Program-made: the position numbers and the translations under genes
NCBI RefSeq assembly: GCF_040869045.1
Contig: NC_090319.1
Span: forward strand, 265,066,897-265,130,896
Direction of reading: 5' to 3'
Length of the DNA stretch: 64,000 nucleotides
DNA from: Eurosta solidaginis
Lineage: Eukaryota; Arthropoda; Insecta; Diptera; Tephritidae
In this document: piece after piece, positions 44,867 to 55,889 of the stretch
Layout of the letters: every line of letters starts with the position of its first letter
Numbering within the stretch: position 1 is the first letter of the stretch
The notes under the pieces: generated by a model
Databases searched by the model: none
Seen by the model: the letters and a program-made list of their open reading frames with translations, nothing else
What the model was told of the DNA's origin: nothing

Positions 44867-45524
44867 ATGTACCGGAGCGACTCGGGATTTTTCCCGACCA
44901 AGGACTGTCATTTCAGTGTGACCCCATTTAATTTGTTTCGTCCCTCCCACAAATTGTCATCCTCCCAGCGGCTCCTTGCAGCAGGGCTGCTACATACTCT
45001 CTTACTCCTGGAAGGCATCGAATCCAATCCGGGTCCGTCTCCTGACCCCGGTCCTGAGAAATTGTTTTGCTGCATCTGCCGGAAAAGAATCTTTTTAGGA
45101 CGGTCATACTCTGTTCAGTGTGTCTCGTGCAAGGGATGGTTGCATCCGACAGGTTGTTCTGGGCTTGATCCCAAAACCCGACGTCCACGTAACTTTTATA
45201 AATCTTTTGTGGCTCCTTGCTGCTCACGCCCAAGGGCGTCCCGTAGTCTACTTCGCTTGCTTCGCTGCTCAGCAAGCCACAACAAGTACCCGCTACTGCT
45301 CGCGCCCCACGGCGCCAACAACTCAAACAGCTGATACCACTCATAACTACTACCTTCGTAGTAGAGTTGGTAGCAATGCTGAGCATCAGCCCCTGCCCCC
45401 GTCTTCTCCCCCCCCCCTCTTTTCCGGCAGCAATCGTGCAGGTCAGGGAAACAGACTTTTAGTCCCTACCTCCGTTTGCACCGTCTGCCAGCACAGAATA
45501 TATAGGGTTGCGACATCCGCCTAA
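44867..45524 (+). pseudogene. LINE ORF1: 2A-like motif and PHD-type zinc finger, frameshifted
   Basis: The first ATG within the element is at 44867. The product starts with a hydrophobic Leu-rich leader ending 'LLHTLLLLEGIESNPGP' (about 40 codons in), which resembles a 2A ribosome-skipping peptide (consensus D-x-E-x-N-P-G-P) except that the first Asp is Gly. 'CCICRKRIFLGRSYSVQCVSC' and 'GWLHPTGCSG' follow, a C4HC3-like PHD finger. This frame closes at 45334. Low-complexity Thr/Pro/Ser sequence with 'TTHNYYLRSR' continues in another frame to 45524, so one frameshift lies between about 45200 and 45330. ORF1 proteins of LINEs bind RNA. Confidence 0.7.
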
Positions 45525-45689
45525 TGCAGCTCCTGCCTTGGGAGGTGCCACTTTCCTAGATGTTCTGGTCTCCGCGACGGCAACCCACCGACGGGTTTCA
45601 TCGCGCCATGTTTCCAGGTCGCAAACCCAAATCATCCGGGTACCCCAATGCTTGCCTAAGGACGCCCAGTCCCAGGGCCACAACAGCAA

Positions 45690-46451
45690 TTGCGTCCTGG
45701 CCTTCCACAACCCAGGCGTAGTCACCCGTCACTTACCGCCAGAGTGGCGGCGTCTCCCCTTGTGCACTTCAGAATTCTGCAGTTAAACTGTAATGGACTA
45801 ACTGGGAAGATTATGGAGATAGTCGATTTCATGAAGCGGCACAACATCCGCATTGCCGCGATTCAAGAGAATAAACTCACAGCAAGATCTGCATTGCAGA
45901 CCTGCTCTGGGTATAATGTCCACAGGAAAGACCGCGAGAGCGGAAATGGAGGCGGCCTCGCGTTTATCATACACCACTCTGTGCAATATTATATATTTGA
46001 TCCTGGCATCGACGGCAGGGACAATGTCTTAGAACGTCAAGGCCTATCTGTCCGGTCAGGCGATGCAAACCTAGAAATCATCAACATCTACATCCCTCCT
46101 GCCACCTGTTGCCCCAGTGGATACCGCCCTAATATCAGGGCCTTACTCACTGGCAACAATCGCATTATCTTAGGCGATTTCAATGCCCATCATGATCTAT
46201 GGCATTCAAACTTGCGGGCGGACAGTAGGGGTGAGATGTTGGCGGATCAAATAGAAGAAACGACGTTCTACACAATAAACGGAGACGCCCCCACACGTAT
46301 GGTAGGAAGCTGTCACAGCTCGCCAGATATCTCAATCGTGAGCGCAGTACTCGTAAAATGCGTCAACTGGCAGCCGATGGTAACATTGGCATCCGACCAC
46401 CTGCCCATACTTATTTCGCTCGAGCGTACCGCCGACTTCATCGTCACTTAA
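45690..46451 (+). pseudogene. LINE ORF2 N-terminus: apurinic-type endonuclease
   Basis: The 253-codon open stretch has the endonuclease order: 'ILQLNCNGL' (residues 29-37, catalytic Asn), 'IAAIQENKL' (55-63, Glu60), 'GGGLAFIIH', 'NIYIPPA', 'ILGDFNAHHDLW' (the D-x-N pair), 'SPDISIVS' and 'LASDHLPILI' (final Asp-His). All catalytic residues I expect are present. It ends at a TAA (46449-46451). The same frame continues directly into the RT region, so this is ORF2 interrupted by one stop. The initiating codon is uncertain: no ATG is required if a 2A-like or reinitiation mechanism operates. The enzyme nicks target DNA to prime reverse transcription. Confidence 0.85.
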
Positions 46452-48831
46452 AAATGCACTTTCATAAACTTCAAAAAAGGAAAGTGGGAAGAATATAAAT
46501 CCTTTACAGACAACCGCTTTGCTGCCCTCTCTATCCCGACTGATGCCCGCCAACTGGAGCGTGCCTTCCGTAAGGTCATTGAATCCGCCTCGGCACGTTT
46601 CATTCCCGCCGGGAGAATTCCCGAAATCCGGCCCCACTTCCCGGCGGACGCCGCAAACTTAGCGAGAGAACGTGACCTTATAAGACAGCTTGATCCAGGC
46701 GACCCCCAAATAAGGGACATAAACCAACGCATCAGATTGCTTGTGGATGAACACAAGCGGGCGAAATGGGGGGGGGAGCACCTAAGAGGATGTAACCTCT
46801 CTACCAGTGTGGGTAAACTTTGGTCCACCGTAAAGTCCCTATCGAATCCGACTAAGCACAAAGACAAAGTTTCCATCGCCTTTGGCGACAAAGTGCTGTC
46901 GGATGCGAAAAAATGCGCGAGCGCTTTCTGCCGACAATATAAAATGAATCCTACGGTCGACAAAGATAGACGGAGAGCCAATAGACACGCACATAAACAC
47001 AAATTCAGCGCGTCACCAATCACCATCACCGCTAAAGAGGTTGAGGACGCCATTGGTCGTGCTAAACCATCCAAAGCAGTGGGCCCAGACGGCATAGCCA
47101 TGCCGATGCTTAAAAGCCTAGGGAAAGAGGGTATCAAATATTTAGCGCATGTCTTCAACCTGTCTCTTTCCACCTTTGTCATACCCGAGAAATGGAAAAT
47201 GGCCAAGGTGGTCCCGCTACTAAAGCCTGGGAAACCAGCTAACGTAGGTGAGTCATATCGTCCGATATCTCTCCTATCGCTAGTGGCAAAGACGCTTGAA
47301 GCCATTTTGCTCCCTTATTTCCAAGCACATTTGCAGCTAGCCCCTCATCAGCATGGCTTCAGAAAACTCCATAGCACTACCTCCGCGCTAAATGTCATTA
47401 GCACCCAGATAAATTGCGGTTTGAATCAATATCCCCACCATAGAACAGTACTCGTAGCGTTAGACCTATCAAAAGCTTTTGATACGGTCAACCATGGCTC
47501 GTTACTGCAAGACCTGGAAGGGTCCACCCTTCCCCCATGTCTTAAAAGGTGGACCGCAAATTATCTGGGTGGTCGGCAGGCATCGGTGCAATTCAGAAAC
47601 GAAACATCAAAACAAAGGAGAATTAAACAAGGGGTGCCACAGGGTGGTGTCCTATCCCCGCTTTTGTTTAATTTCTACATATCTAAGCTACCTTCACCAC
47701 CGGAAGGAGTCACAATCGTTTCCTACGCCGATGACTGCACAATAATGGCCACAGGCCCAGGCCCAAAGATCGATGAGCTATGCAATAAAATAAACGGCTA
47801 TCTCCCTGATCTCTCCAGTTTTTTCGCCTCGCGAAACCTGGCATTGTCACCGACTAAATCTTCCGCGACCTTATTTACAACATGGACGCCCCAAATGTCG
47901 ACCATATTGAACATCCACGTCGATGGCACTACGCTACCGACTGTCCTACACCCCAAAATCTTGGGTGTGACGTTTGATCAGGATCTACATTTTGGTGCGC
48001 ACGCAACCGCAATTGTTCCAAGAATTCAGAGCCGTAATAAAATCCTCAAATCCCTTGCTGGCAGTACCTGGGGAAAAGATAAAGAAACGCTCTTGACCAC
48101 ATACAAAGCAATTAGCCAGCCGATTACGTGCTACGCGTCACCCATATGGTCGCCAAGCCTAAAAACCACCCACTGGAAGAAACTACAGGCCTGCCAAAAT
48201 ACTGCTCTCAGAATCGGCACGGGCTGTCTTCTTATGTCCCCAGAACACCATCTGCATAATGAGGCGAGAATACTCCCCATCAGGGAGAGAAATGAGATGC
48301 TGACTAAACAGTTTCTGTTGAATACCCAGAAACCTGGGCATCCCAACAGACATCTGATTGACGAACCAGCACCGCCTAGGGGCCCAAGGAGTCATCTCCG
48401 TAAGCATTTTGAGGAAATACGGCACCTGAGAACCCAGCCGTATGAAGCGGAGAAACACAAGCAGGTCCTTGGTGAACTCCATAAACAGGCGTTGGACCTT
48501 TATGCCGGGAATTGCCCGGTGAATCCAGTACTTAACGAAAATTATCCAAAACTCGCGGAAGAGGAACGCATACTCCCCAGGGAAACGCGTGTCACTCTTG
48601 CTCAACTTCGTTCTGGATACTGTAACAGGTTAAACTCTTACCTATCCAGAATCAACCCCGACAAAATGAAATGTATGCCCCGCTTGCAATGTGTCCCCAC
48701 ATGACACCAACCATCTCTTCAATTGTAATGTGGGACCAACGCCTCTAACACCCCTTTCCTTATGGTCCACCCCTGTTGAAACGGCAAGTTTCCTTGGACT
48801 CCCGTTAGAGGATATTGATGACAATTTGTGA
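46452..48831 (+). pseudogene. LINE ORF2 reverse transcriptase and C-terminus
   Basis: Open in the endonuclease frame from the TAA at 46449 to 48704. The first in-frame ATG of the open stretch is at 46737. Counting from there, motifs are 'VVPLLKPGKP' (158-167), 'ESYRPISLLS' (172-181), 'HQHGFRKLHSTTSALN' (204-219), 'ALDLSKAFDTVNH' (241-253), 'QGVPQGGVLSPLLFNFYIS' (298-316) and 'YADDCTIMA' (330-338, catalytic). The frame closes at 48704. A +1/-1 shift near 48690 would open a tail with a Cys/His segment and 'FLGLPLEDIDDNL', ending at the TGA at 48829. Without the single stop and the late shift, ORF2 would be intact, so the insertion is young. Confidence 0.85.
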
Positions 48832-48879
48832 TCGGTCGCGGCTATTAGGTGGGGTGAGCATTGCTACAACAACAACAAC

Positions 48880-48892
48880 ATGTGACCTTGTC
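48880..48892. repeat. 13-bp target-site duplication, right copy
   Basis: Exact match to 44830-44842. The BEL gag frame resumes on its far side. Confidence 0.9.
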
Positions 48893-49466
48893 CGTTAGCT
48901 CACGTAACTTATTTACCTCTACCTTGTCCAGCCAGAATATCTCTCTGATGTGTGCCTGAAATATAAGTCTTATTATCAAAACGTTTACGTAGTAAATCTA
49001 ATGCAATTTTGTAATTGGCTTCATTTATTTCCAGTGATCTGATGGTGTCTAGCGCTGCGCCACTCAGACAGGAACGCAAGTGCTGCAACTTGTCGACTTG
49101 TGTGAGGTCAGCATCCTTGTCAATAACAGAAGTGAACATAGAAAAGAAATTGGTCCACTCGGTGTAGACCCCACTGAATTTTGGCAATGTGAGCAAAGGC
49201 AACCGAGAGCGATTTGCATTTACGATAATTGACTGCGAATCGTTGGTGTTCATCTTGAATGTTGAACAATGTTGAGATACACTACGCTTACTAATTTCTC
49301 GTTGTAAAATTGCTTTGAGGTTTACTAGCTTATCATCAAACTTGTATGGTAAATCACTGTTCAAGCTTTCGACATCTAGTTCCTCAAGACTATTATGCGC
49401 TGCTGAGAATGTTGACTTTAATTCGCCCAATGATTCGATCATTGCCGACAGTGCATATTCATCCAT
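48893..49466 (-). pseudogene. BEL/Pao gag N-terminal half
   Basis: Minus-strand frame starting MDEYALSAMIESLGELK (49466) and running through 'LPLLTLPKFSGVYTEWTNFFSMF', shown in part, and 'DKLQHLRSCLSGAALDTIRSLE'. This is the DUF1759-type gag of BEL/Pao. The open frame ends at 48909 because of a small indel near 48960-48975; the other frame then continues to the LINE insertion site. An upstream in-element ATG at about 49597 opens a second short frame out of phase, so the true start may be there with another indel. Confidence 0.8.
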
Positions 49467-49950
49467 GTTTTGCAGCTTATCACTGTCTCTATACGCAAGA
49501 GACGATTAAATATAGCCATGGTTTTTAATTTTAAGAAGGTAACTGGATCAGGAGATACCGCTGTAGGATCTCCCCCATTGGAAGAATCACCAGCCATTTT
49601 TATGCTTCTAAGTACAGAAAATGACTTGCGTAAAAAATTAACGAATTGAAAAAAAATGCATGACGGAGTTGTTTTTGGTAGCAGTACTATTCAAGTATGT
49701 ATATGATTTGCGAAAAAAAAACGAATGTATATAAATTCGACTTGTAGGCATGTACGACAGATGCTGGTTATTTACTGGAAGTTACAGTTCTAACAGTTAA
49801 ATGCCATGCTACAAAAAACTCCAAATATGTATGTGCACGAGAAAAATTCGCCAGAACCAAAAATGAAATAACTTTAGCGCTTTTATTGCTGAACAACAAA
49901 TCTGAATTGACTAATGCCTTGTATTTGCATTACCACATTCCCGCGGCTTT

Positions 49951-49966
49951 CACGTCGGGGTCACCA
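49951..49966 (-). promoter_or_regulatory. Primer-binding site of BEL/Pao element
   Basis: Minus strand TGGTGACCCCGACGTG, starting with the TGG that pairs with a tRNA CCA end, lies five bases inside the 5' LTR. I do not assign the tRNA. Confidence 0.7.
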
Positions 49967-49971
49967 AAAAA

Positions 49972-50363
49972 TTTTGGGCTGTAAGCTTTTTTGCAGCTTA
50001 TGGAATCCGAAAGTATGAATGTGTGCTTGTTGGGTTGCACGCCCACACTCCAAAATGCATCCAAATGCAACCTTTTAATACCGAAACCGATCCAAATAAA
50101 CAAAAAACGCAAACCTTTGATGTTTATCACTGTATCTATTTTACAGAATTTATTATCGTTTTAAAACAATGCAAATTAAATTTTGGTTTGTACAACGAAA
50201 TGAGTAGCCGCGAAAAATTATGTATATCAAGAAGATGTCCTTGCTAGCGCCACGAAAATCAAAAACGAATTGCTGTCACTTGACCATATGTTTTGCTTGA
50301 CAACTGTCAACACATACTCATTCGAAGGTGTGTTCACTTAGGTGTCAGCTGCTGCTCCGAACA
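49972..50363 (-). repeat. 5' LTR of BEL/Pao element
   Basis: Matches the left LTR. Differences are in the 'atccgatgtt/atccgaaagt' segment, 'gtatgta/gtatcta', 'ctgcaag/ctgtaag', the last five bases (CAACA/CAAAA) and a one-base indel near the outer end. Confidence 0.9.
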
Positions 50364-50368
50364 GGGCT

Positions 50369-51650
50369 CTTATCGGTTTAAAGGTTTATGGCCATCCATT
50401 CGCTTCTTCGTTACTTACGTCTTAGCACAACAATAAAAACACGATATGCCACCAGGCTTGGAAAATTCTTATCAATTTTTGACTGGGTTTCGCGCATTTA
50501 GCATGCAAATTGACTTTTCTGACCGCTTTTCGACTACCTGTGTATGAATATTTTCTCAATAGGTTTTTGACGAAAGAACACTGCAAGGAAAGAGATTTTG
50601 AGACAGCAACTTAACCAAAAAAAGCAGTAAATCTCGAAATGCTATAAATTCAACCCACTCAAATTACTTATAAATGATCATCCGTAAAAGGCTCCATATA
50701 ATTTTGACTTTTTCTGTTCAATGGCTGATTAAAAGTTTTTTATTTGGAATGGTACCAGAAATGGCCGTTCAATGGGTTCGTTTAAAATTACGGTTTTATA
50801 TGACGAGTTTGATTCAGTAGATGACACGTATCAAGGCATTAAATTTTAATAAATAAAACTAACAATAAATAGTTTGCAGTGTGAACGATGTTACCTACGA
50901 AGGTGTGTGTTCAACTATTAGACCGAGGCGATTTATTTGGCATACAATGTTCCTCAAATTTTCTTACTCATAACTAAAGCCAACATGAGTGGCCAAAGAC
51001 ATTTTAAGAAACTAATTTTATAACTGAAGCTTTTCGAGCGTTTCTAATAAAATGATTTTAACTTAACAATTTTGTTAAAAAGGACGTAATTTCAATAAAA
51101 CCATCAAAAAAAATTGTACCTCAGGAGTCCTGTTACAGATGGTGTAGCTTAAAAATAATATTTCTGGCAGGATAAATATGTAGCTGTAATTCATTTTCAC
51201 ACTTTGTAATCATTTAAGGTCTGTTCTGAAAATCACGCGGAATTGTATCCAAACTATCAATTCGCCCTATTTTGTTTTGGGTGTTATGAAAATAGCTCAG
51301 TTTAAATACATTTATACAATCACATAATATTAATTGGAGAGAAAAAAATAGGTTTGTTTATCTTTCTCAATGAATTCAGAAAAATTCATGACAAATTTAT
51401 TGCTATTTCATCAATTATGAGTTAAAAAAAAATTTATATTCTTTTCTGAATTTCTGATTTGGGTACTATATCTAAATTATATTGGCACCATGTCAGAACT
51501 GTCTCCCGACAATTTCGTCAGTTTGTTTTAATTTTCGTGCAGCTTTCGTAAACTCTACGTAGACAAACCTCTTGAAAATTTTGAGTATACTACCACAATT
51601 AAATACTGATATATCGATGAATTTGATTTAAAGCAATTATTTTGAAACAT
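50369..51650. other. No gene seen
   Basis: AT-rich flanking DNA after the right target-site duplication (50364-50368). No recognisable frame or repeat. Confidence 0.5.
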
Positions 51651-51882
51651 AACAAGTAAGGAAGGCTAAGTTCGGGTGTAACCGAACATTACATACTCAG
51701 CTGAGAGCTATGGAGACAAAATAAGGGAAAATCACCATGTAGGAAAATGAACCTAGGGAAACCCTGGAATGTGTTTGTACGATATGGACATCAAATGAAA
51801 GGTGTTAGTGAGCATTTTAAGAGGGAGCAGGCCATAGTTCTATGGGTGGACGCCATTTAGGGGATATCGCCATAAAGGTGGA

Positions 51883-51997
51883 CCTGGGGCCCTATTCAGT
51901 AAATATGAGTTTTGAAATGTACATTTTTCTTTCATACAAATTATATGAAGAAAAAGTGTACATTTTAAAACTCATAGATACTGAATAGGGCCCCAGG
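51883..51997. mobile_element. 115-bp palindromic MITE
   Basis: CCTGGGGCCCTATTCAGTA at the left is repeated inverted at the right, and the similarity continues inwards ('tatgagttttgaaatgtaca' versus 'tgtacattttaaaactcata'), so almost the whole element folds on itself. It interrupts a 130-bp repeat unit. The target-site duplication is not clear. Confidence 0.75.
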
Positions 51998-53616
51998 GCT
52001 GACTCTAGAATTTGTTTGTACGATATGGGTATCAAATGAAAGGTGTTAATGAGTATTTTAAAAGGGAGTGGGCCTTAGTTCTATAGGTGGACGCCTTTTC
52101 GAGATATCGCCAAAAAGGTGGACCAGGGGTGAGTGTAGAATTTTTTTGTACGATATGGGTATCAAATGAAAGGTGTTAATGACTATTTTAAAAGGGAGTG
52201 GGCCTTAGTTTTATAGGTGGACGCCTTTTCGAGATGTCGCCATAAATTTGGACCATGGGTTACTCTATAATGTGTTTGTACGATATAGGTATCAAATTAA
52301 AGGTATTAATGAGGGTTTTAAAAGGGAGTGGTGGTAGTTGTATATGTGAAGGCGTTTTCGAGATATCGACCAAAATGTGGACCAGGGTGAACTAGACCAT
52401 CATATGTCGGGTACCGCTAATTTATCTATATATGTAATACCACGAACAGTATTCCTGCCAAGATTCCAAGGGCTTTTGATTTCGCCCTGCAGAACTTTTT
52501 CATTTTCTTCTACTTAATATGGTAGGCGTCACACCCATTTTACAAAGTGTTTCTCTAAAGTTATATTTTGCGTCAATAAACCAATCCAATTACCACGTTT
52601 CATTTTTCGTAATTTTCGATGTCGAAAAAGTAGGCGTGGTCATAGTCGGATTTCGGCCATTTTTTATACCAATACAAAGTGAGTTCAGGTAATTACATGA
52701 ACTGAGTTTAGCAAAGATATATTGATTTTTGCTCAAGTTATCGTGTTAACGGCCGAGCGGAAGGACAGACGGTCGACTGTGTATAAAAACTGGGCGTGGC
52801 TTCAACCGATTTCGCCCATTTTCACAGAGAACAGTAACCGTCATAGAAACTATGCACCTACAAAATTTCACAAGGATTGGTAAATTTTTGTTCGACTTAT
52901 GGCATTAAAATTATCCTAGACAAATTAAATGAAAAAGGGCGGAGCAACGCCCATTTTGAAATTTTATATAATTTTTGTATTTTATTGCACCATATCATTA
53001 CTGGTGTCGAATGTTGACATAATTTACTTATATACTGTAAAGATATTAAATTTTTTATTAAAATTTGACTTAAAAGTTTTTTTTTTTAAGTGGGCGTGGT
53101 CGTTCTCCGATTTTGCTAATTTTTATTAAGCATACATATAGTGATAGGAGTAACTTTCCTGCCGAATTTCATCATGATATCTTCAACGTCTGCCAAATTA
53201 CAGCTTGCAAAACTTTTAAATTACCTTCTTTTAAAAGTGGGCGGTGTTACGCCCATTGTCCAAAATTTTACTAATTTTCTATTCTGCGTCATAAGTTCAA
53301 CTCACCTACCAAATTTCATCGCTTTATCCGTCTTTTGTAATGAATTATCGCACATTTTCGGTTTTTCGAAATTTTCGATATCGAAAAAGTTGGCGTGGTT
53401 ATCGTCCGATTTCGTTAATTTTAAATAGCGATCTGAGACGAGTGCCCAGGAACTTACATACCAAAATTTCATCACGATACCTCAAAATTTACTCAGGTTA
53501 TCGTGTTAACGGACAGACGGAAGGACGGACGGACATGACTCAATCAAATTTTTTTTCGATACTGATGATTTTGATATATGGAAGTCTATATCTATCTTGA
53601 TTCCTTTATACCTGTA

Positions 53617-54206
53617 CAGTAGGCCAGGCCGATTTGTGGGGAGGCAAAAAAATCGCCCATTGCTCTGTGAAAATCATATTCTAGGGATCAAAATAAGAAA
53701 CTTTGCCGAAGGAACCATACCTCTAAAACGAATTCTGATGTCCCCCCCCCCTTTGGGTAGTAGGGGCAAATTTTGAAAAATCCCACTTTGAAATGCCTAT
53801 GTTTTTTTCTTTTTGGAGTTTATTTTTGTCCTTAGAAATTTATTTAGTCAGAACATATGTAAATGAAAAAATGAATTTAACTTAGTAATAGAAAAGAAAT
53901 TAAAAAAAATTATTAGAAATTAGCGTTTTAGCGTAAACATAGTTGTGTGGGTTTTTTATTCAACCGTTTTAAAAAATGAAGGTATCACTGTGACACAATT
54001 GCAGATCGTAAAATTGCTTGGGTTGTTTTTTTTAAGCCACCACAAGACACAGCAGGTAGAACTGAAATTGCCCCTACCCAAAAGTTCGACGCAAAGGGGG
54101 GACATCAGAATTCGTTTTAGAGGTATGGTTCCTTCGGCAAAGTTTCTTATTTTGATCCCTAGAATACGATTTTCACAGAGCAATGAGCGATCGACCCGCC
54201 CTACTG
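53617..54206. mobile_element. 590-bp MITE with long TIRs and TA target duplication
   Basis: Ends in CAGTAGG...CCTACTG and is flanked by TA on both sides (53615-53616, 54207-54208), as in the Tc1/mariner superfamily. TIRs extend about 150 bp, including 'ttctgatgtcccccc', 'ggaaccatacctctaaaacg' and 'gggatcaaaataagaaactttgcc' in inverted copies. The centre is AT-rich and non-coding; the 119-codon frame across the right arm is incidental. Confidence 0.8.
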
Positions 54207-54268
54207 TACAACCAACCGTTATCCAATCAAAGTTAATGTACTCTGTGAGCTCTGCTCAACTGAGTATA

Positions 54269-55829
54269 AAAGGGAGGCTTGGTTATATACCGATTATTCA
54301 GTGAAAGCCTTCTCATGCTAGAGAGAAGAAGTATATTAAATTCATTTCAATACCATCGTTTAATCGAAAGTTATTGCAAAAAAATATGTTACGATAAGCC
54401 TTCGGAGGTAAAAGCTGACTAATAGAGGGACGGGTGGATGAGCAACGATAACTTACATTTTTTTCGTTTAAGGCTTCCAAATTTTTCGGTCGTCGCTAAC
54501 GATTTTTCTCGGCAGAGTCTACCGATCTTGTTTTCTTTGCAAGAGCTTTTGTAATTTAGTCAGGTTGTGCCATATAAATCCTCAGCTTAAGGTAAAAAAC
54601 TGCAGAGACAAAGGAGATAACTCTTTATGTTGAGGCACAGCTTATCTGTGGAATAGTCCGACTCTGTTGCTTTTATTGTGCAGTCGTCCGCGTAGGAGAT
54701 TATGGTGAATCGGTGGAAAATTATGTGCTGATATGCAAAAATTAAGCTGTCACATTTTGTGGCCACTCAATGGCAGGCCCTGTTTGTTCCTTGTTTGAAT
54801 TTTTTATGGCTTACTGTGTTATAATGTAGTGAGCAATTCAATTTCGTATCATTTTTAAACTCTGATCGATAAACAGCGTATCAGCTTAATTTCAACGGCA
54901 CGAAAACCGCAACAGTCTAATGTAAATGCAAAGTTTTAATGTAAGACAGCTCGAAGTTGTACATACAAACATGACAAATACATCAACACGTGCCTAATGC
55001 AATACAATAATCTCCCACCAAATCATATGTCAATTTTCATGAATATGACTTAATACCTTAGCGTGTACCTACATCCATATATAAGTGTGTCTAAATACAT
55101 TTGCAAATAAGCTATATAAATACATACATACATACTTCCATACTCTTTTGTTCAAAAAGCTTGCACATATTACTCAAAAGATTGAGTGATTTAACTTGTA
55201 AGCCCCTCAGATTGTGGCATTAAAAGCTCTATCTATTGTCAAATATTCCTAATTTGTTGTTTGACACTTTGCCGGTTTATTGGCATTGTTCTGTACGCTT
55301 AAAATGTTAGCGATTTTTTTTTTTTTTTTGCTGTAATGTGTTGTTTGTTGCCCATTTTCAACTGTTGACGCCTTAACGTCAACTATTGACAGTCAATAAA
55401 TTGTTCTCTTGAAGCATTTAAAAATTATCTTGTATTGAAATTGTTAACAAATTTTTGATCGAAGATATGTACAGATGTATTATGGCATATTACATAAAAA
55501 AATTTTGTAACATCGTGAAATCTAAAAACCATACTTGAAGTGTTTACTACTTCCGTATATAGACAGATTATTTATAATTAAAGTACCTTAAAGGTTCCTT
55601 TTAATCTAACAGGTTTTTACCAAATCATAAATATGAACTAAATTCTTTGTTCATTCTGATAATTGATGCCGATCACATTTTTACAGTGAGAGAAGTATCT
55701 CCTATGGAGAGGTTTTAGCTCCGATATGACATCAAATGCTTAACCTAAGACCAAGAAACAGCAATTTTTGCCTAAAGCGATGGTAGCGAAGAAATTGTTG
55801 AAAACATATTCTTCTTCATGCATACGTAC
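54269..55829. other. No gene seen
   Basis: AT-rich DNA with a 20-base T run at about 55314-55330 and TACA/CATA runs near 55115-55135. Confidence 0.5.
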
Positions 55830-55889
55830 TTTGAGTGTTCACATTAAGTCCATATGTAAGGATAAAAAAGCTTAAACAGCACACAAAAC

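Larger units (their letters stand above)
44843..48879 (+). mobile_element. LINE (non-LTR retrotransposon) inserted in BEL gag
   Basis: A 4037-bp plus-strand element bounded by an exact 13-bp duplication and ending in ACAACAACAACA in place of poly(A). ORF1 (2A-like motif, PHD-type zinc finger) is followed by ORF2 (endonuclease, RT, C-terminal Cys/His segment). It appears to be nearly full length. Clade: the endonuclease and RT resemble the jockey/CR1 side of the LINE tree. The absence of RNase H and the PHD-bearing ORF1 are noted, but I cannot place it firmly. Confidence 0.85.
40038..50363 (-). mobile_element. BEL/Pao LTR retrotransposon with a LINE inserted in gag
   Basis: Minus-strand element: 5' LTR (50363-49972), PBS, gag, protease, RT/RNase H, integrase, polypurine tract, 3' LTR (40428-40038), bounded by a GGGCT duplication. 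Without the 4-kb LINE at 44843-48879 and its duplicated 13 bp it would be about 6.3 kb, a normal BEL/Pao size. Gag and pol would normally form one polyprotein. Here at least two stops and several frameshifts break it, although the LTRs differ at only about seven positions in 391. Confidence 0.9.
51651..54268 (-). mobile_element. DINE/Helentron-like element carrying two MITEs
   Basis: Starts with AACAAGTAAGGAAGGCTAAG and the hairpin GTTCGG-GTGTAA-CCGAAC; ends with CTCAACTGAGTATA (54268). It carries about four 130-bp units (51740-52390), the CCACGCCC/GGGCGTGG-rich body and a short GGAC microsatellite near 53510-53535. Two inserted inverted-repeat elements interrupt it (51883-51997, 53617-54206). 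Confidence 0.7.

Noticed and set aside
45459..45725. Minus-strand frames opposite the LINE
   Set aside because: Shadow frames of the LINE ORF1/ORF2 region without domains.
48183..48605. 140-codon minus-strand frame
   Set aside because: Shadow of LINE ORF2, which has recognisable RT-family sequence on the other strand.
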